A stretch of DNA of 64,000 nt from Torymus aiolomorphi (taxonomy: Eukaryota; Arthropoda; Insecta; Hymenoptera; Torymidae), in NCBI GenBank assembly GCA_036365515.1, contig CM070874.1:176750297-176814296 (forward strand). The letters are read 5' to 3'. Positions 11,459-23,301 of this stretch are shown piece by piece. The position numbers were made by a program, and so were the translations under genes. How positions within the stretch are numbered: the first letter of the stretch is position 1; the number at the start of each line of letters is the position of its first letter. A model generated the notes under the pieces. That model was not told where the DNA came from, did not search any database, and saw nothing but the letters and a program-made list of their open reading frames with translations.

Positions 11459-13944
11459 TTATTTATTTATTTATTTATTTATTTACCAGAGTAAGTACAA
11501 ATGGTAAGTACATGTTTACATTATACAGGATGTATAATCCAGCAGAGGAATTATTTTCCTGTTCGCTGGTCCGGTATTCATAAATCTAAGTTAACCTAAG
11601 ATTCTAGATAGAAATATAAGTTTTGTAACAAAATATAATATAATATAACAAATGTGATTAAACTTTTCAGTATAAAAATATCTCTTTTCAATATAAAAAT
11701 ATCTAGGTTGCTTTTATTTCTAAATGTTTTCTTTTACCCATTTCTTTAGCTTCCTTTTTTTACTATGTATGCTACTAATGGTCTTTAAATCGTTGGGTAA
11801 GCGATTGAATATCATTATTGCTCTAATAAAACTGTTTTTAATGCTAATGGTTTTGAGCCTTTTAGGAATCTGAATACTTTTATTTCTTGTAGTTCTATTG
11901 GAGCTAAGGTATATTAACTTTAATTCATTGTAATGATAATCTAGTGATTCATACTCGAAAATTTGATCTAAGTACATAGGATTTTTATTAGTGATAAATT
12001 TATTTTTATTAACTATTTTTAGTAATCTGATTTGTAGTCTTTTGATCAAATTGATACTGTCCGCATACGCACCTCCCCAGGCTATTATACCAAAGGAAAT
12101 GACACTGTGGAAAAAGGCATACGTAAGCAGTCTGTTGACATAATCTTCGTTAGTTTATAAAACATGTAAATGAGATATTTAGTTTTGTTGTACACGTAAA
12201 CAATGTGTTCGTTCCCTCTCATGTTACTGTCAAAGACTATACCTAGATATTTGGTACTTTCGACTCTTTTGAGTTTTGTACTATTAATATTGATGTTTAA
12301 GTTTTTCGGAGTGCTATCGCTTTGACTACCAAATTCCATATACACTGCTTTATCAGTGTTTAACGAGAGTTTATTCAGAGCTAACCATTTAGATATTTTT
12401 CGTAAAAAGTCATTCATTTTTTACTCTACTTCATGCCATGTTTTAGCTGTTGAAATAACAGCAGTATCATCAGCATACGATATGATTGTGTCTTCCGGCA
12501 TGTCTAATAATAAGTCGTTGCTGTACAGTATAAATAGTAACGGTCCCAATATAGTACCCTGTGGGACTTCCGTTGTTACTGATTCAAATTGGCTGGTTTT
12601 GTTGTTTAATTTCACTCTTTACTGTCTATTAGTGAGGTAGCTTTTTAATAGATTATAAGCATTTCCTCTTATTCCATAATTATACAATTTATCAAGTAGG
12701 ATTTGATGATGTACAGTGTCAAATGCTTTAACTAGGTCTAGGAAAGTTACCGCAATAGGAGTGCTAGTATCAATGTTGTTGTATATCATATTGGATAATT
12801 GAAATAGTGCATCTTTAGTACTTCTATTTTTCCTGAAACCACATTGATTTTTTGTTAGCAGATCGCTTGCATTGATAAAGTTAGTAATTCTGTATATAAT
12901 TTTTTCAAAAATTTTTGCAATATTTGATATTAGCGAAATAGGTCTGTAATTGGTAGGAATATGTTTTTCTTTAGCTTTGTGTATTGGTATTACTTCCGCT
13001 ATTTTTAAAGCATCTGGCCACGTTGCCTTTTCGATACATAGATTACAAATGTGAACAAGTTGATCAACTATGTGGACACTTAGAGTTTTTAATGTTTTTG
13101 TGTTGATATTATCAATTCCACCTTTTTTATTGTCCATGTTGTTAATAATATTTAAGACTTCAATATGGTTTGTTGGAGTAATAAAAATACTTTTTCTGTT
13201 CATTGGTGGGAGTTTTATTTTCTCATTTCTTGGCTGCACTATTTTATCACTTATCTTTTTTCCTATTTCGCAAAAAAATTTGTTCATGTGTTCAGCCATA
13301 TCTGCTGAATCCGTGATTTTAACACTATTATCCATTATATATTTAAAGTTTTTGTTTCTTTTGCTATTTTTCCCAAGTTTTTGATTTAATACGTTCCACA
13401 AACTCTTTGGATTTTTCATCTTTGCCTGTATCTGCTCTCTATCAAATGACTCTTTGGCTTTATTTATAATTTTCTTTAATATTAAGTTAAACTTTCTATA
13501 ATGCTCTCTTTTCTTTGGATTATTTGGATCTTTTTTCCATAATTTGTAAAGTTTCTCTTTGGTTATGCAAGATTTAATTATAGCAGAGGTTATCCAATTT
13601 TTTCTTGGACACAGTATATTCTTTTTACAATCTTTTTTCGAATTTTGTGCTTAGACATATTTTTATTTTACTTACTAGGTTATTTAGTGCTAAATTTGAC
13701 TCATTAATTAACGACAATTCTGACCAGTTAATTAATTTAGCTTCAGTCCTAAGTTTGTTATAATTTATACGATTCATTGCATGAAATTCTTTTGTGGCTC
13801 TTATCTTATTTATGGACATGAAAATCGGAAAATGATCATTAAGCGGAATTTTTAAAATGAGAGTTTTATAGTTAATTTTATCTAGCTTAATAAAAATATT
13901 CTCTATGCATGTTCCTGAATTGTTGTTTCTATCAGATGGTCTGG
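11459..13944 (-). mobile_element. 5'-truncated LINE (non-LTR retrotransposon)
   Basis: On the minus strand this reads endonuclease C-terminus, reverse transcriptase, then a 3' tail of repeated AAAT units (plus-strand TTTATTTA run at 11463-11486). The inverted partner at about 48840-48880 lacks it, which defines the junctions (near AAATTTTCTTATATTA on one side, CTTGCATCTC on the other) and shows insertion into the left arm after the arms formed. The target site appears to have lost or changed about 18 bp. The endonuclease N-terminus and any ORF1 are missing. Confidence 0.88.
11720..13944 (-). pseudogene. LINE endonuclease/reverse transcriptase remnant
   Basis: In order on the minus strand: a fragment of the endonuclease C-terminus (about 13940-13625, DHFPIF-type ending), then the RT finger and palm with [25 protein letters not shown] and the catalytic SYADDTAV near 12480. 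The thumb and C-terminal domain follow to 11720. The motifs fit a Jockey/CR1-like YADD clade, but I do not assign it further. In-frame stops fall near 12619 and 12421, and frameshifts near 12120 and upstream of 13420, so it is dead. Residues around the YADD are still intact. Confidence 0.85.
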
Positions 13945-14418
13945 TAATATAAGAAAATTTATGTGAAGCCTTTCTGACAGTTATTATGACAATTAAAGTA
14001 AGAATATCTAACAATTATTATAAGATCCGGAAATAGTGAGATGATATTTTCATATTATTAGAAGTGCATCATAATGCAAAAAATATTTAAACTTAATAAA
14101 TAAATAATATAAAAGAATAAAAGAAATACAAAAAAGCCAGAATATTACATATTACATACAGATTTGTTATGTACACAACATGATAATAAATAAATAATAT
14201 AAAAGAATAAAAGTAATACAAAAAAGCCAGAATATGACATACAGATTTTTTTTGCAAAAAAGCAATAAGAAAATATCATTTTAGATAAGTACCGAATTTT
14301 TAAAATAAATACTATAATGTTAATTAAAGTTAAAGAATTGTTATACTTTGTGGAAACTTTTTTACAGCGTACCAGATTTATGGTTATTTACAGAGAATGT
14401 GGAAGAATTATTTTTTAT

Positions 14419-14700
14419 GTACGTCTGAATATGAAAAGGATTATAGACAAAAGTTTTAGAAGTTTTTTGTCGTACAGCAATTTAAAGTATGGCATTAATT
14501 ATCAAAGAGGTTCTATCAATCTGTTGGATATAGAAAAAGAAGAATCTTATTTTTTATGTTTGTCTGAATATGGAAAGCATTATAGACAAACGTTTTAGAA
14601 GTTTTTTTTCGAACAGAAATCTAAAGTATGGCATTAGTTATGAAGGAGGGTCTATCAATCTGTCGGATATAGAAAAACAAGAAAGAATCTTAATAAAAAA
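14419..14700. repeat. Tandem duplication of a 140-bp unit inside the inverted repeat
   Basis: Two head-to-tail copies (from 14419 and 14558) share CATTATAGACAAACGTTTTA-type sequence and AGTATGGCATTA. The same pair appears inverted at about 48060-48360. The open frames across it are not conserved as proteins. Confidence 0.75.
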
Positions 14701-14980
14701 ATAATATAAAATAATAAAAGTAATACAAAAAGCCAGAATATAACATAAAGATTTTTTACGTACACAATATATCATCAAGGTTTGCAAGAAAGCAATTAGA
14801 AAATATAATTTTAGATAAGTACCAAAGTTTTAAAATAAATACTATCTCTCCCTCTCTCTCAATATCCGTAAAACTCTGTACCAAAAACTTTAATGAGAGC
14901 TTTAATATCTTTTCAATACAATCAACATGATTTAAAAAAAAAATAATTATTTATGTACGTTTTAACAACACAATTTTTGT

Positions 14981-15330
14981 CTAGTCCTTTATTTCTTCGA
15001 TTCTCATCTATTCAATAAGCATTCTCCAAAAATGGTAATAATTTTTTTCATGACTGTATAATTAATAATATTGTTAATATAAAACTTTCTGCGAAAGTAT
15101 AAAATAAGGCAAGTATAGACGTTTTTTCTGTCTATATCTAAAAACAATACAATTTGTCTAGTCCTTTTATTTCTTCGAATCTCATCTATTCAAGAATTCT
15201 AAAAACTCTCTACAAATGGTAATAATTTTTTTCATGACTGTACAATTCATAATATTGTTAATATAAAACTTTCTGCGAAAGTATAAAATAAGGCAAGTAT
15301 AGACGTTTTTTCTGTATAATATCAATAAAA
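14981..15330. repeat. Tandem 177-bp unit, two copies here and one in the other arm
   Basis: Copies start at 14981 and 15158, each with CTAGTCCTTT, TTTCATGACTGT and AAGGCAAGTATAGACG. The right arm (47600-47790) has only one copy. Arm-specific copy-number change accounts for most of the 180-bp length difference between the arms here. Confidence 0.75.
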
Positions 15331-15417
15331 TAATAATATTTATGATTTTGTAAAAGAAATCAAATAAATACCAGTGAAAAAGTCTTTTACTTCTTTGAGT
15401 CATTGTATACTGAACAA

Positions 15418-16230
15418 ATTATATGTAAGTAAGTACATTCAAATTGTTCACTGCAAATCAATCAAACGAAAGTTGTAAAATCAATTATCGATAGTCAAGT
15501 AATGCAACGCAATCTCGGAAACTACTGTACGACTGTTCTCAGAAATGTATTCAAATTTGTTCATCTTTCTATACAAATTAAACACAAGAAAGAACTGAAA
15601 TCAATTTATTCTAATCAAGTATCCATAAGTTTACTTGACTGCCATAATACAACTTTTCGTACCTACTCAAAAATATTCAGCCAGCGGGCATAATGTACTA
15701 ATTAACGCCCACGAGGCATAATAGCTCCTGTACTCCTACAAAACTTTATAGAACCTACACACTTTACGTCCGTGTGGGTAAAAATTATTTCAATTATATA
15801 ATATTATGTAAGTACATACAAATTGTTTTTTGTAAATCAAACAAACGAAAGTTGTGAAATCAATTACCGATAGTCAAGTAATGCAAACAACTCTCGGAAA
15901 CAACTGTGTGACTGTTCCCAGACATGTATTAAAATTTGTTCATCCTATATTCATTCTTCTATACAAATTAAACACAAGAAAATACTGAAATCAATTTATT
16001 GTAGTCAAGTACCCATAAGTTAACTTGACTGAATAATAAAACTTTTAGTACCTTGCGTGTAAAATTACATTTTATGCCCATGTTGTAACTTCGAAAATAT
16101 TCATCCCGCGGGCATAAAATACTACTTAACGCCTAACAGGCGCAACAGCTCACATATTCCTAGAAAACTTTATAGAACCTAAGCACTTTACGTCTGTGTG
16201 GGAGAAAATTATTTTAATTATATAAATATT
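15418..16230. repeat. Tandem duplication of a 390-bp unit
   Basis: Two diverged copies (15418-15806 and 15808-16230) share GAAAGTTGTGAAATCAATTA, ATACAAATTAAACACAAGAA and CTTTATAGAACCTA. Both are mirrored at 46720-47520. Short ORFs here overlap the repeat and are not credible genes. Confidence 0.75.
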
Positions 16231-16631
16231 ATACCTCTTTTTATTTCTAAAATTCATAAGAATTTTATCAGATATTTACGAAAAAGTCAAAGCCTATATA
16301 AAAAAATTATATAGTTACCATCACATCCCCATTTTTCATTATTCTTTCTCACTTTTGAAATTTCTATAATATTACGCATCTTGGGAGGATAATAGAAGTC
16401 TATAGAGCTGCTCTAGCAGGGGTGCAGTCCTCCAATCTCCCATACATACTTGGCGGGCCCGACGGTTTGTAGTTTAAAGTGTAGACATGGTCATTTTCAT
16501 ATAAATATTCTGATGTTTAAAGATCGCAGATAAAATGTATAAATGGGTTGCTTCTACATATTACATACTGATCCGTATTGAATCTATCATTCTGTGTTTA
16601 AATAGAAAAGTGCAAACGCACATGGAAAAAT

Positions 16632-16755
16632 AATATGAGATCTTATATGAGAATATCGGACATCAGATTTCATATGAGATCTCATATAAGAGATCACATA
16701 ATATGTAAAATTGCAGATGACATCACATATATATCTCATATGAGATCTCATATGA
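16632..16755. repeat. Cluster of short palindromes based on ATATGAGATCTCATAT
   Basis: At least three perfect or near-perfect self-complementary units occur within about 125 bp: around 16632, 16668-16690 and 16728-16755 (CATATGAGATCTCATATG). It lies in the stretch of the left arm that has no partner in the right arm. It could be a protein-binding array or simply a hairpin-forming repeat. Confidence 0.6.
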
Positions 16756-17339
16756 TATTTACACGCGAAAAAAGGATAAAAAAAACCGCTGCCAATTCAT
16801 TGGCACGTAGTTTCTTCAAACTTAATTTACTGATTCCTTTAATTAATTTTTAATTCCAATATTTAAAATTTAATACTTCAGAAAGACAGAAATAACAAAA
16901 CTCCAACATAATTTATTGAAATTTTTATAGATTATATAGATTCTGACCAATCACCATGATCATTTCTGACCCATCACCAAAGCTCAATGACTGTCATTTT
17001 TGTATTCATGGATTGTAAATTATATCTATTAGTTATTGTCAAATTGTTGTAAAAATGACCGTCATGTAAGCAATGTCGGTAATTTTTATATTTATGTATT
17101 GTAAATTATGACTATCAATGACGATAAAGTTATTGTCAAAATTACTTTAAAGTTAGAAAATTTTGTCAAACGATCATCCACATTAATGCACAACTTTTTA
17201 CGTAATTTTCATCTCGTAAGAGATAGATGAAATTATACATTTTCATATAAAATTAAAATTCGAAAAATAAATTTTTCACGAAAAAAATTGGAAAAATTTT
17301 ATGGAAAATATTAACTTGTAATTTTTTCATGGCCAATTC

Positions 17340-17700
17340 ATATTCAGTGGTAGAAATGTACCCATTCTGTACCAGAGATTAGTAGAGAGATCGCCAGTGC
17401 CCCGGAAAAAAGTGAGGCAGCCTGTGCGCATGGCGTGCTGCTGCCACTCGCGGCCAGAGCATGAACCGTGCACACATTTTTGATTGGTTGTTGAAAATGT
17501 ATACGGGGCGGAGCGAGGGAAGCGGATAAAGACGCGTACGAGGCTCGCCTGCGTGTACGCAAACATAACGTGCAATCCGACTATAGCTCGCCGCTTCACC
17601 GAATCGACGAGCGGCCAGCTGGGCAATTGTCGTTCGGAGCTTTGCCGAGCGGCCTTATGATAATTGCATTTCGGCCGAGCCGAATGCTTTTGTAAACATT
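17340..17700. other. GC-rich block shared by both arms
   Basis: A 360-bp GC-rich island in A+T-rich DNA, ending just before a trinucleotide run. It is mirrored at 44345-44670 with sequences such as GATTAGTAGAGAGATCGCCA and GTGCCCCGGAAAAAAGT strongly conserved. Its ORFs are not alike between arms. It may be a promoter-like or structural part of the repeat; no function is demonstrated. Confidence 0.5.
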
Positions 17701-17701
17701 A

Positions 17702-17770
<69 letters not shown>
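17700..17770. repeat. (TAA)n microsatellite
   Basis: More than 20 uninterrupted TAA triplets. A (TTA)n run at 44263-44313 occupies the equivalent position of the right arm, so the microsatellite predates arm separation and has drifted in length. Confidence 0.95.
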
Positions 17771-17771
<1 letters not shown>

Positions 17772-18330
17772 TATGAAAATAATCATTCGGATGACGGAGT
17801 CTATACAGAAATTACATAGTTTCCGACATTTCTGGATTTTGCGGTTTTTTTTGTTTAAATTATTTAATTTTACTTATTCTTTTAGTCATATAATGTTTCT
17901 CAAGTCATTGCAAACAATAAATGACTGCAATAATTTTGCAAAACTTGAAAATAAATTGATAAATTCGGTGTAGGAATCTTTATTTGGCACAGGTATTCAA
18001 GATTTATTCTTTGACTAACAAGATAGCTATTAAAAATCAGATTTTGTTCTCCAAATTTATTTTGAAAGGAAATTCTAATTTATTTTTTTATTATTATTAA
18101 TTAATGAATGAGAGATGAGCGACTTAAATAGCTAACGACAAATATACCTAGTACTTCAAGTTTCCTATATTTATGGAAAAATGTAATTATTTATACAGGT
18201 TTGAATCAAAATAATTATCCTTTTTTCGCTCCTTTTAAAATAATTAATGGAATGATTTCTATGACTCTTTAGTGTACCCCTTATACGATCTGTCGTCAGT
18301 AACTTAAAAAATCATTATAAAAAATATATA

Positions 18331-19377
18331 TGAGCAATTCTCTAGAACTTTTAACTTTTACCGTACTGTAACATATCTTATGGTTCTAAGATATTTAGCT
18401 ATCAAAGTGAAGCAAATATTTATAAAGTTCACTTCCAGTAACATGTTCCAGTACATAGTACTCACTTTTAAACAAGAATAAGCTCTGTCGGAAATCTGAA
18501 AAGGCCTAAATTTAGAGGTTTTGCATGCGAACCGTAGGAAATTTTCATCCTTTTTATATCATTAAAAATATTACTTATGTCGACTGCAATTTACTATCAA
18601 CTGATAAGAATTTTTCTATCGGTCTTACAGTCTTACAAATTAAATTAAAATAATATCAATAAAATTTTTTATATCAATAAAAAAAATAACTATTTTATAA
18701 ATGCTTTACTAACTTTCTTAAGCTATCATCCTTTGTTTAGTATTCAAAAATATGTTGTCGGATTGAATGTGCCTACGTTTAAAAAAAAGTGCATAGCATT
18801 ATCTCTGCGACACTGTATTTTGGTAAAAATCAGAAATAAACTTTATTTGTCGATTAAAAAAAATAACTATTGTGTTTTTTTAACTTTCTGGAGCGTAAAT
18901 TACTCGTCTTGGAGAGACAAACAAAAGGCGACTTTTGTTATAAGTGTGCCTCTTATGGAAAGTAAAGTATGATCTACTAAAACACCCGGTCTCGATGCGC
19001 CCCTCGCCTAAAAAATTATCATTTTTTGGTGGCACACATAAACAACAGTATATACTTCTAATGTAAGTATGGCTCTTTTTACTACACACAATTTGTCAAA
19101 AAAATTCACTGGGTGTCTAACGAAATTTTGGTTTATTTAAAAAAAAATCAAAAAAGAAAGTGATTGTAAGGCAGTTTTACATGCATTTGCTCACGCTTAC
19201 TCGTACGTGCATAAGCATACGAAATAAAAAAACTATGTTTAAAAATGAGGAGCTCACCCTTTTTATTGTTATTTGGGGTACCTAAAACAGAAACAGGTGA
19301 GTTTTGTGTATGTGCCTCAACATTAAATTTTGAAATTTCTATTTAGCTAAAAGTTAAAAGTTCCTGAGAAATACTCA
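18331..19377. mobile_element. 1.05-kb non-autonomous TIR element with TATA target duplication
   Basis: The left end TGAGCAATTCTCTAGAACTT and right end (inverted) TGAGTATTTCTCAGGAACTT form imperfect terminal inverted repeats of about 35 bp. TATA flanks both sides (18327-18330 and 19378-19381). The right arm near 43890-43920 lacks this DNA and represents the empty site. No transposase is present. Two longer ORFs inside it (18733-18972 and 18880-19089) are not recognisable. Confidence 0.75.
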
Positions 19378-19858
19378 TATATTCTACTCTCAAAAACATA
19401 TATTCCATGGCAAAGCATGGAAGTGAGTACTTTTTTAATTATTACGTTTTAACTATTGTAATCTTACACAATTACGAATACGTCCATTCGTTTTTTGCCT
19501 ACAAATCGTTTAAAGTGGGTGAACAAGTAGTGCGAAAAACATTTTTCTGAAAAAAGTTGCGATTCTAAAATCATATTTTTAAAATAATTTATAATGCCGT
19601 AAAAGCCCGATTTCTCTATTTTGTATCTTTCAGATCAATTGTTTAACTACCACATTCAGAGAGGGAATTGTTTATTCTTATAATAATATGGTCAAATATA
19701 TATTTATGAGTTGTTAATATGTTAAACAAGACATTATTTGGGAAGCCAGTTGAAGAAGATGTACGCTGTCTCACGTGCTGAATTTTTTAGTTTCGATCAT
19801 TCAATTGATTTAAACTTAAAGATAATTTTATAATCAGCAATTTTTCATATTTTAATAT

Positions 19859-20130
19859 TGTAACGCGTGTCTAGCCGCGATTCTAATCTACCGCGCGAAG
19901 GTAGTGAGCGCGCGCGCGCAACTCCTGCGCAGCCGAATCGAGGCGCGCCGCGCGTAGCGAATCGGTCTCTGTCGCGAAACTGCTAACTTGTTCCCGCGAG
20001 AAAAGGGAGCCATCTTCGTGTAGACTCTCGTGCTGTGCACATCGTCGGCTTGCCATCTCTCATATTTTAGTGTCCGCGCCGTCCTATTTATTTTTATTAC
20101 CGCGAGTGTAGAGTGGAGGCGCCGACCTGC
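19859..20130 (+). repeat. 5' LTR, the portion shared with the 3' LTR
   Basis: The first 272 bases match 27948-28243 closely, including GCTAACTTGTTCCCGCGAGA. The 3' copy has about 24 extra bases near 28061-28085. After GCCGACCTGC the two sides diverge completely, so the true end of this LTR and the primer-binding site cannot be placed. Sequence 20131-20949 is a GC-rich then T-rich leader with acceptor-like T-runs plus AG at about 20697 and 20868. Confidence 0.75.
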
Positions 20131-21060
20131 GGCGCGTACGTGATTCGCGGCGAAGCTTGGCGCGAAGAAGCTCAGCAGCGTAGCTGAGCGTAAGCTGCAC
20201 ACAAAGGCTCTTCGTGCCGCAGCTCGTAGGCGCGTGTGTGCGTGTGCGTGACACAGCCGTGCTGTTGCGAGAGTGCGGTCGAGAGGTTAGGCGTGCGATA
20301 GCCAATAACCCTCGACCTAGTGTGCCGACGAGGAGAGATATTGATCGCGGAATTTTTGGCGCGTTGAGGAATTATTGTTAACAATTAAAGTTTTTTAATA
20401 ACAATTAATTTTTTAACGACAAAATTTTTTTTTTAAGGGATAATTAATTTTTTTTAATTAATTTTTTTTCTCGTCTCGAAAATTTTTTTTTTTCTTCTCG
20501 TCCTCTCGTATTTCCGATACGAATTATTTTTTTTTGGACGAAAAATAAAATTTTTTTTTTCTTTTATCGTGCAGTTAGAAGAAAATCGAGAGAAAGTCGG
20601 CAAGCACACTCGGAACAAAAAGTTGACTGTGCGCCCGAGTAAAAACTCTAGCGCAAAAATCCCCTCGAACTTAAAAATTGTTTTTATTTTTTTTTAGGTG
20701 AAAATTGTATTTATTTTGTTTGTGTTTTTGGTGATATTGTCCGTTTTGACACATATATATATATTTTTTTTTTCACATATATTTATTTTAAAATTACAAG
20801 TGCGAGTAGTGGAGCGTAATTAATTACAAATCGTAATTACTTACAGAAATAGCTTTTATTTTTTTTTAGAGCCGCATACGGGAAATCCTCGTGCATTATC
20901 GAGGTTAAGAGCAACCGCCGTAGCTCTTAGAAAGTAACCCGGGTTCGCATTGAAAAAGCTAGCTCACGGGTTGAAAAGGCAAACTCTCTCTGCCATCAAT
21001 CTGGATACTACTCGCGCTAGTAAAATAAGTTCGTGGGGAAGCGCACAGCCAATTGACACC

Positions 21061-23301
21061 ATGGCCCGATCATCGCAGTTTGCGGAATCTGCGATACTCA
21101 ATTGGGCGTATACACAGCCCGAAGAGGAAATTATCGAGGCCATGCAAGCCCTTGGTCTGCAGCAGTCAGATCTGCAATCAGTGAATATGCTGACAGCGAT
21201 CAAGTGGCTTATGGGCGATTACAGTGCCGCCGATTTCGTGCCAGAGCCGGAGCTGTCGGAGCAGCAAGCGTTTGCTAAACGCGAGCAGTCCCGAAGGGCG
21301 TTCATCGACTTAACGTTGATGAACAAGTCTGGGTCGACTATTGTGGATCCCAATACTGATCCAGACCAACCGCACCCGTTCATTACGCTCCTTGATGACC
21401 CGATAGTGATGCAAAAACTCTCGGAGTCTTGGAGGATGAACACTCCACAACAAGCACATAATGCAGTGGTGGAGCCAGCGGATGAGGCAAACGGCCAGGA
21501 GGGTTCCGGGACAGAGATATTGAGCTCTGCAGCACCCACCGGGACATCTCCAGCCGAAGCCGAGGGACAGCTCCAACAGCAACAGCTTCAACAGCAACAA
21601 CTGCAGCAGCAGCAAATGCAGTAGCAGCAACTGCAACAGCAGCAAATGCAGCAGCAGCAAATGCAGCAGCAACAAATGCAGCAACAGCAGCAGATGGAGC
21701 AGCAGCGACGGCAGCAACAGCAACAACAGCAGGAGCAGCAGCGGCAGCAACAGCAAAAGCATCAAGAGCAGCAGCGACAGCAGGCGTTGCTAGAAGAGCA
21801 GCGCAGGCAACGACAATTCCGGCGGAGTCAAGAACAAGAGTCGTTGTCGGCACAAAATGGGCAGCACGCGTTCTGGCAGCAAACGCGAAGTCCACCGCAG
21901 CCACAGAGTTTGGAGTGGCCAAGTGCGGGGGAACAGCGTACCGCAGGGATTGCTGTGGGAGACAACGTAGTCTCAGAACAGCTGCTGTCGCTGATCCATA
22001 GACTCGTCAAAGAGGTGGAAGAGCTCAAAGAGAGTGTGCGAATACTCCAAGAAGCTCGACACCCCCCCTCAAGCACGCGCTTGGAGGGAGTCCAACTACC
22101 GAGTGCGGGCAGGGGACGAGGATCACCACATGTGAACTTTCAGGACACGTTCACATATGTGAATTTTGACAGCAGCAGTCCCAATACTGAATCGCCAAGG
22201 GACGCTAGGAGGAATAGCGGAAGAAATCCTACACAGCGTCAGGCGAGGGTGAGCGCTACACTGGACCAGTCTACGAGGCAGACGTACGTGCCTCAACAGA
22301 CGAACCGTGATGTGGGCCAAATCGTAAGGAAATGGCACATCAAGTTCTCTGGGTCCTTGAAGGAGCAGAGCGTCGAGTTATTCCTCACGAGAGTAGAGGA
22401 ATGTCGAGCTCTAGCAAATCTGACGTACGACGAAGTACTCTCGTCATTGTCAGAGCTCCTGAGTGGAGTAGCGGCCACCTGGTATAGGAGTAACCGTCAT
22501 ACGTGGCGATCTTGGCAAGACTTCCAAGAGGCCATAATACACATGTATGGCGGTGACAGGGGCGATCAACAGCGAATCCTAGCGGAGATAAACGCGAGGA
22601 CTCAAGGCAGAAACGAACTCACGAGAGATTACGTAGTGAATCTGCAAGCCTTGATTCTCAAGTTAGTTCCGGTGCCTAGCATGCCCCAACAATTGGACAT
22701 GTTGCACCGGAACATGCGGCCAGAACTGCAAAAAATGGTGATGCGTAATCAAATTACGGATTACCGAGGGCTCCTGGATTTAGCCCGGGAGGCCGAATTA
22801 GCGCTCGCGGCAGATAAGGTGTATCACTCGCCACCACCGCCAGAGCGCACTTACTTGCCAGAGTTTGCCTACGTACCTACAGAGCCAACTACGGATCAGC
22901 GGAAAAAGCAGAATCCAGGAGTGGCAGCGATGGGGCACCAACAGCAGGAGCCTCGAGAAAGCCTGGAGGCTATGTTCCGTCGGGTGATGGCCGAGTGTTT
23001 GTCAAGCTTGACAAAGAAAGGCACCGACGGAAATAGTGGGCCAACGCCAAACCCACAGTCGTTCAAGAAGCCCAAGAAAAAGAATAATTGGGAGAACAGG
23101 CAGCGGGAAGGCGGGCAAAGTAATAATCAGCCTAGTGGGGGTAGTAGCTCGACCCACCAGGCTAGGCCGCCAAGTCCAAGGAGTAATGGACCTCCACAAA
23201 GGCCAGAGTACCGAAGGGGTTACGGCAACGAGCAAAGGGGAAGCGACCGCAACCCCAATGCTGCCGGAAACCAGCAGGGAAACGGCCAAGGGGGCAGGTA
23301 A
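21061..23301 (+). pseudogene. gag: Gypsy gag with an internal amber codon
   Basis: I choose the ATG at 21061 (context ACCATGG); the frame stays open upstream without another ATG. The order is an acidic N-terminal region, a long Gln-rich stretch (about 21570-21760), a coiled-coil-like Glu/Leu region near 22000, and a retrotransposon gag (capsid) domain at about 22330-22810 with WHIKFSGS and ATWYRS. A basic Asn/Gly/Arg-rich tail ends it. There is no CCHC zinc knuckle. A TAG at 21622 interrupts the CAG/CAA repeat, most simply a CAG-to-TAG change. The next ORF is in the -1 frame and already open at the gag stop. Confidence 0.88.

Noticed and set aside
21310..21922. Long minus-strand Leu-rich and Ala-rich ORFs opposite gag
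   Set aside because: They are antisense readings of the Gln-coding CAG repeat.
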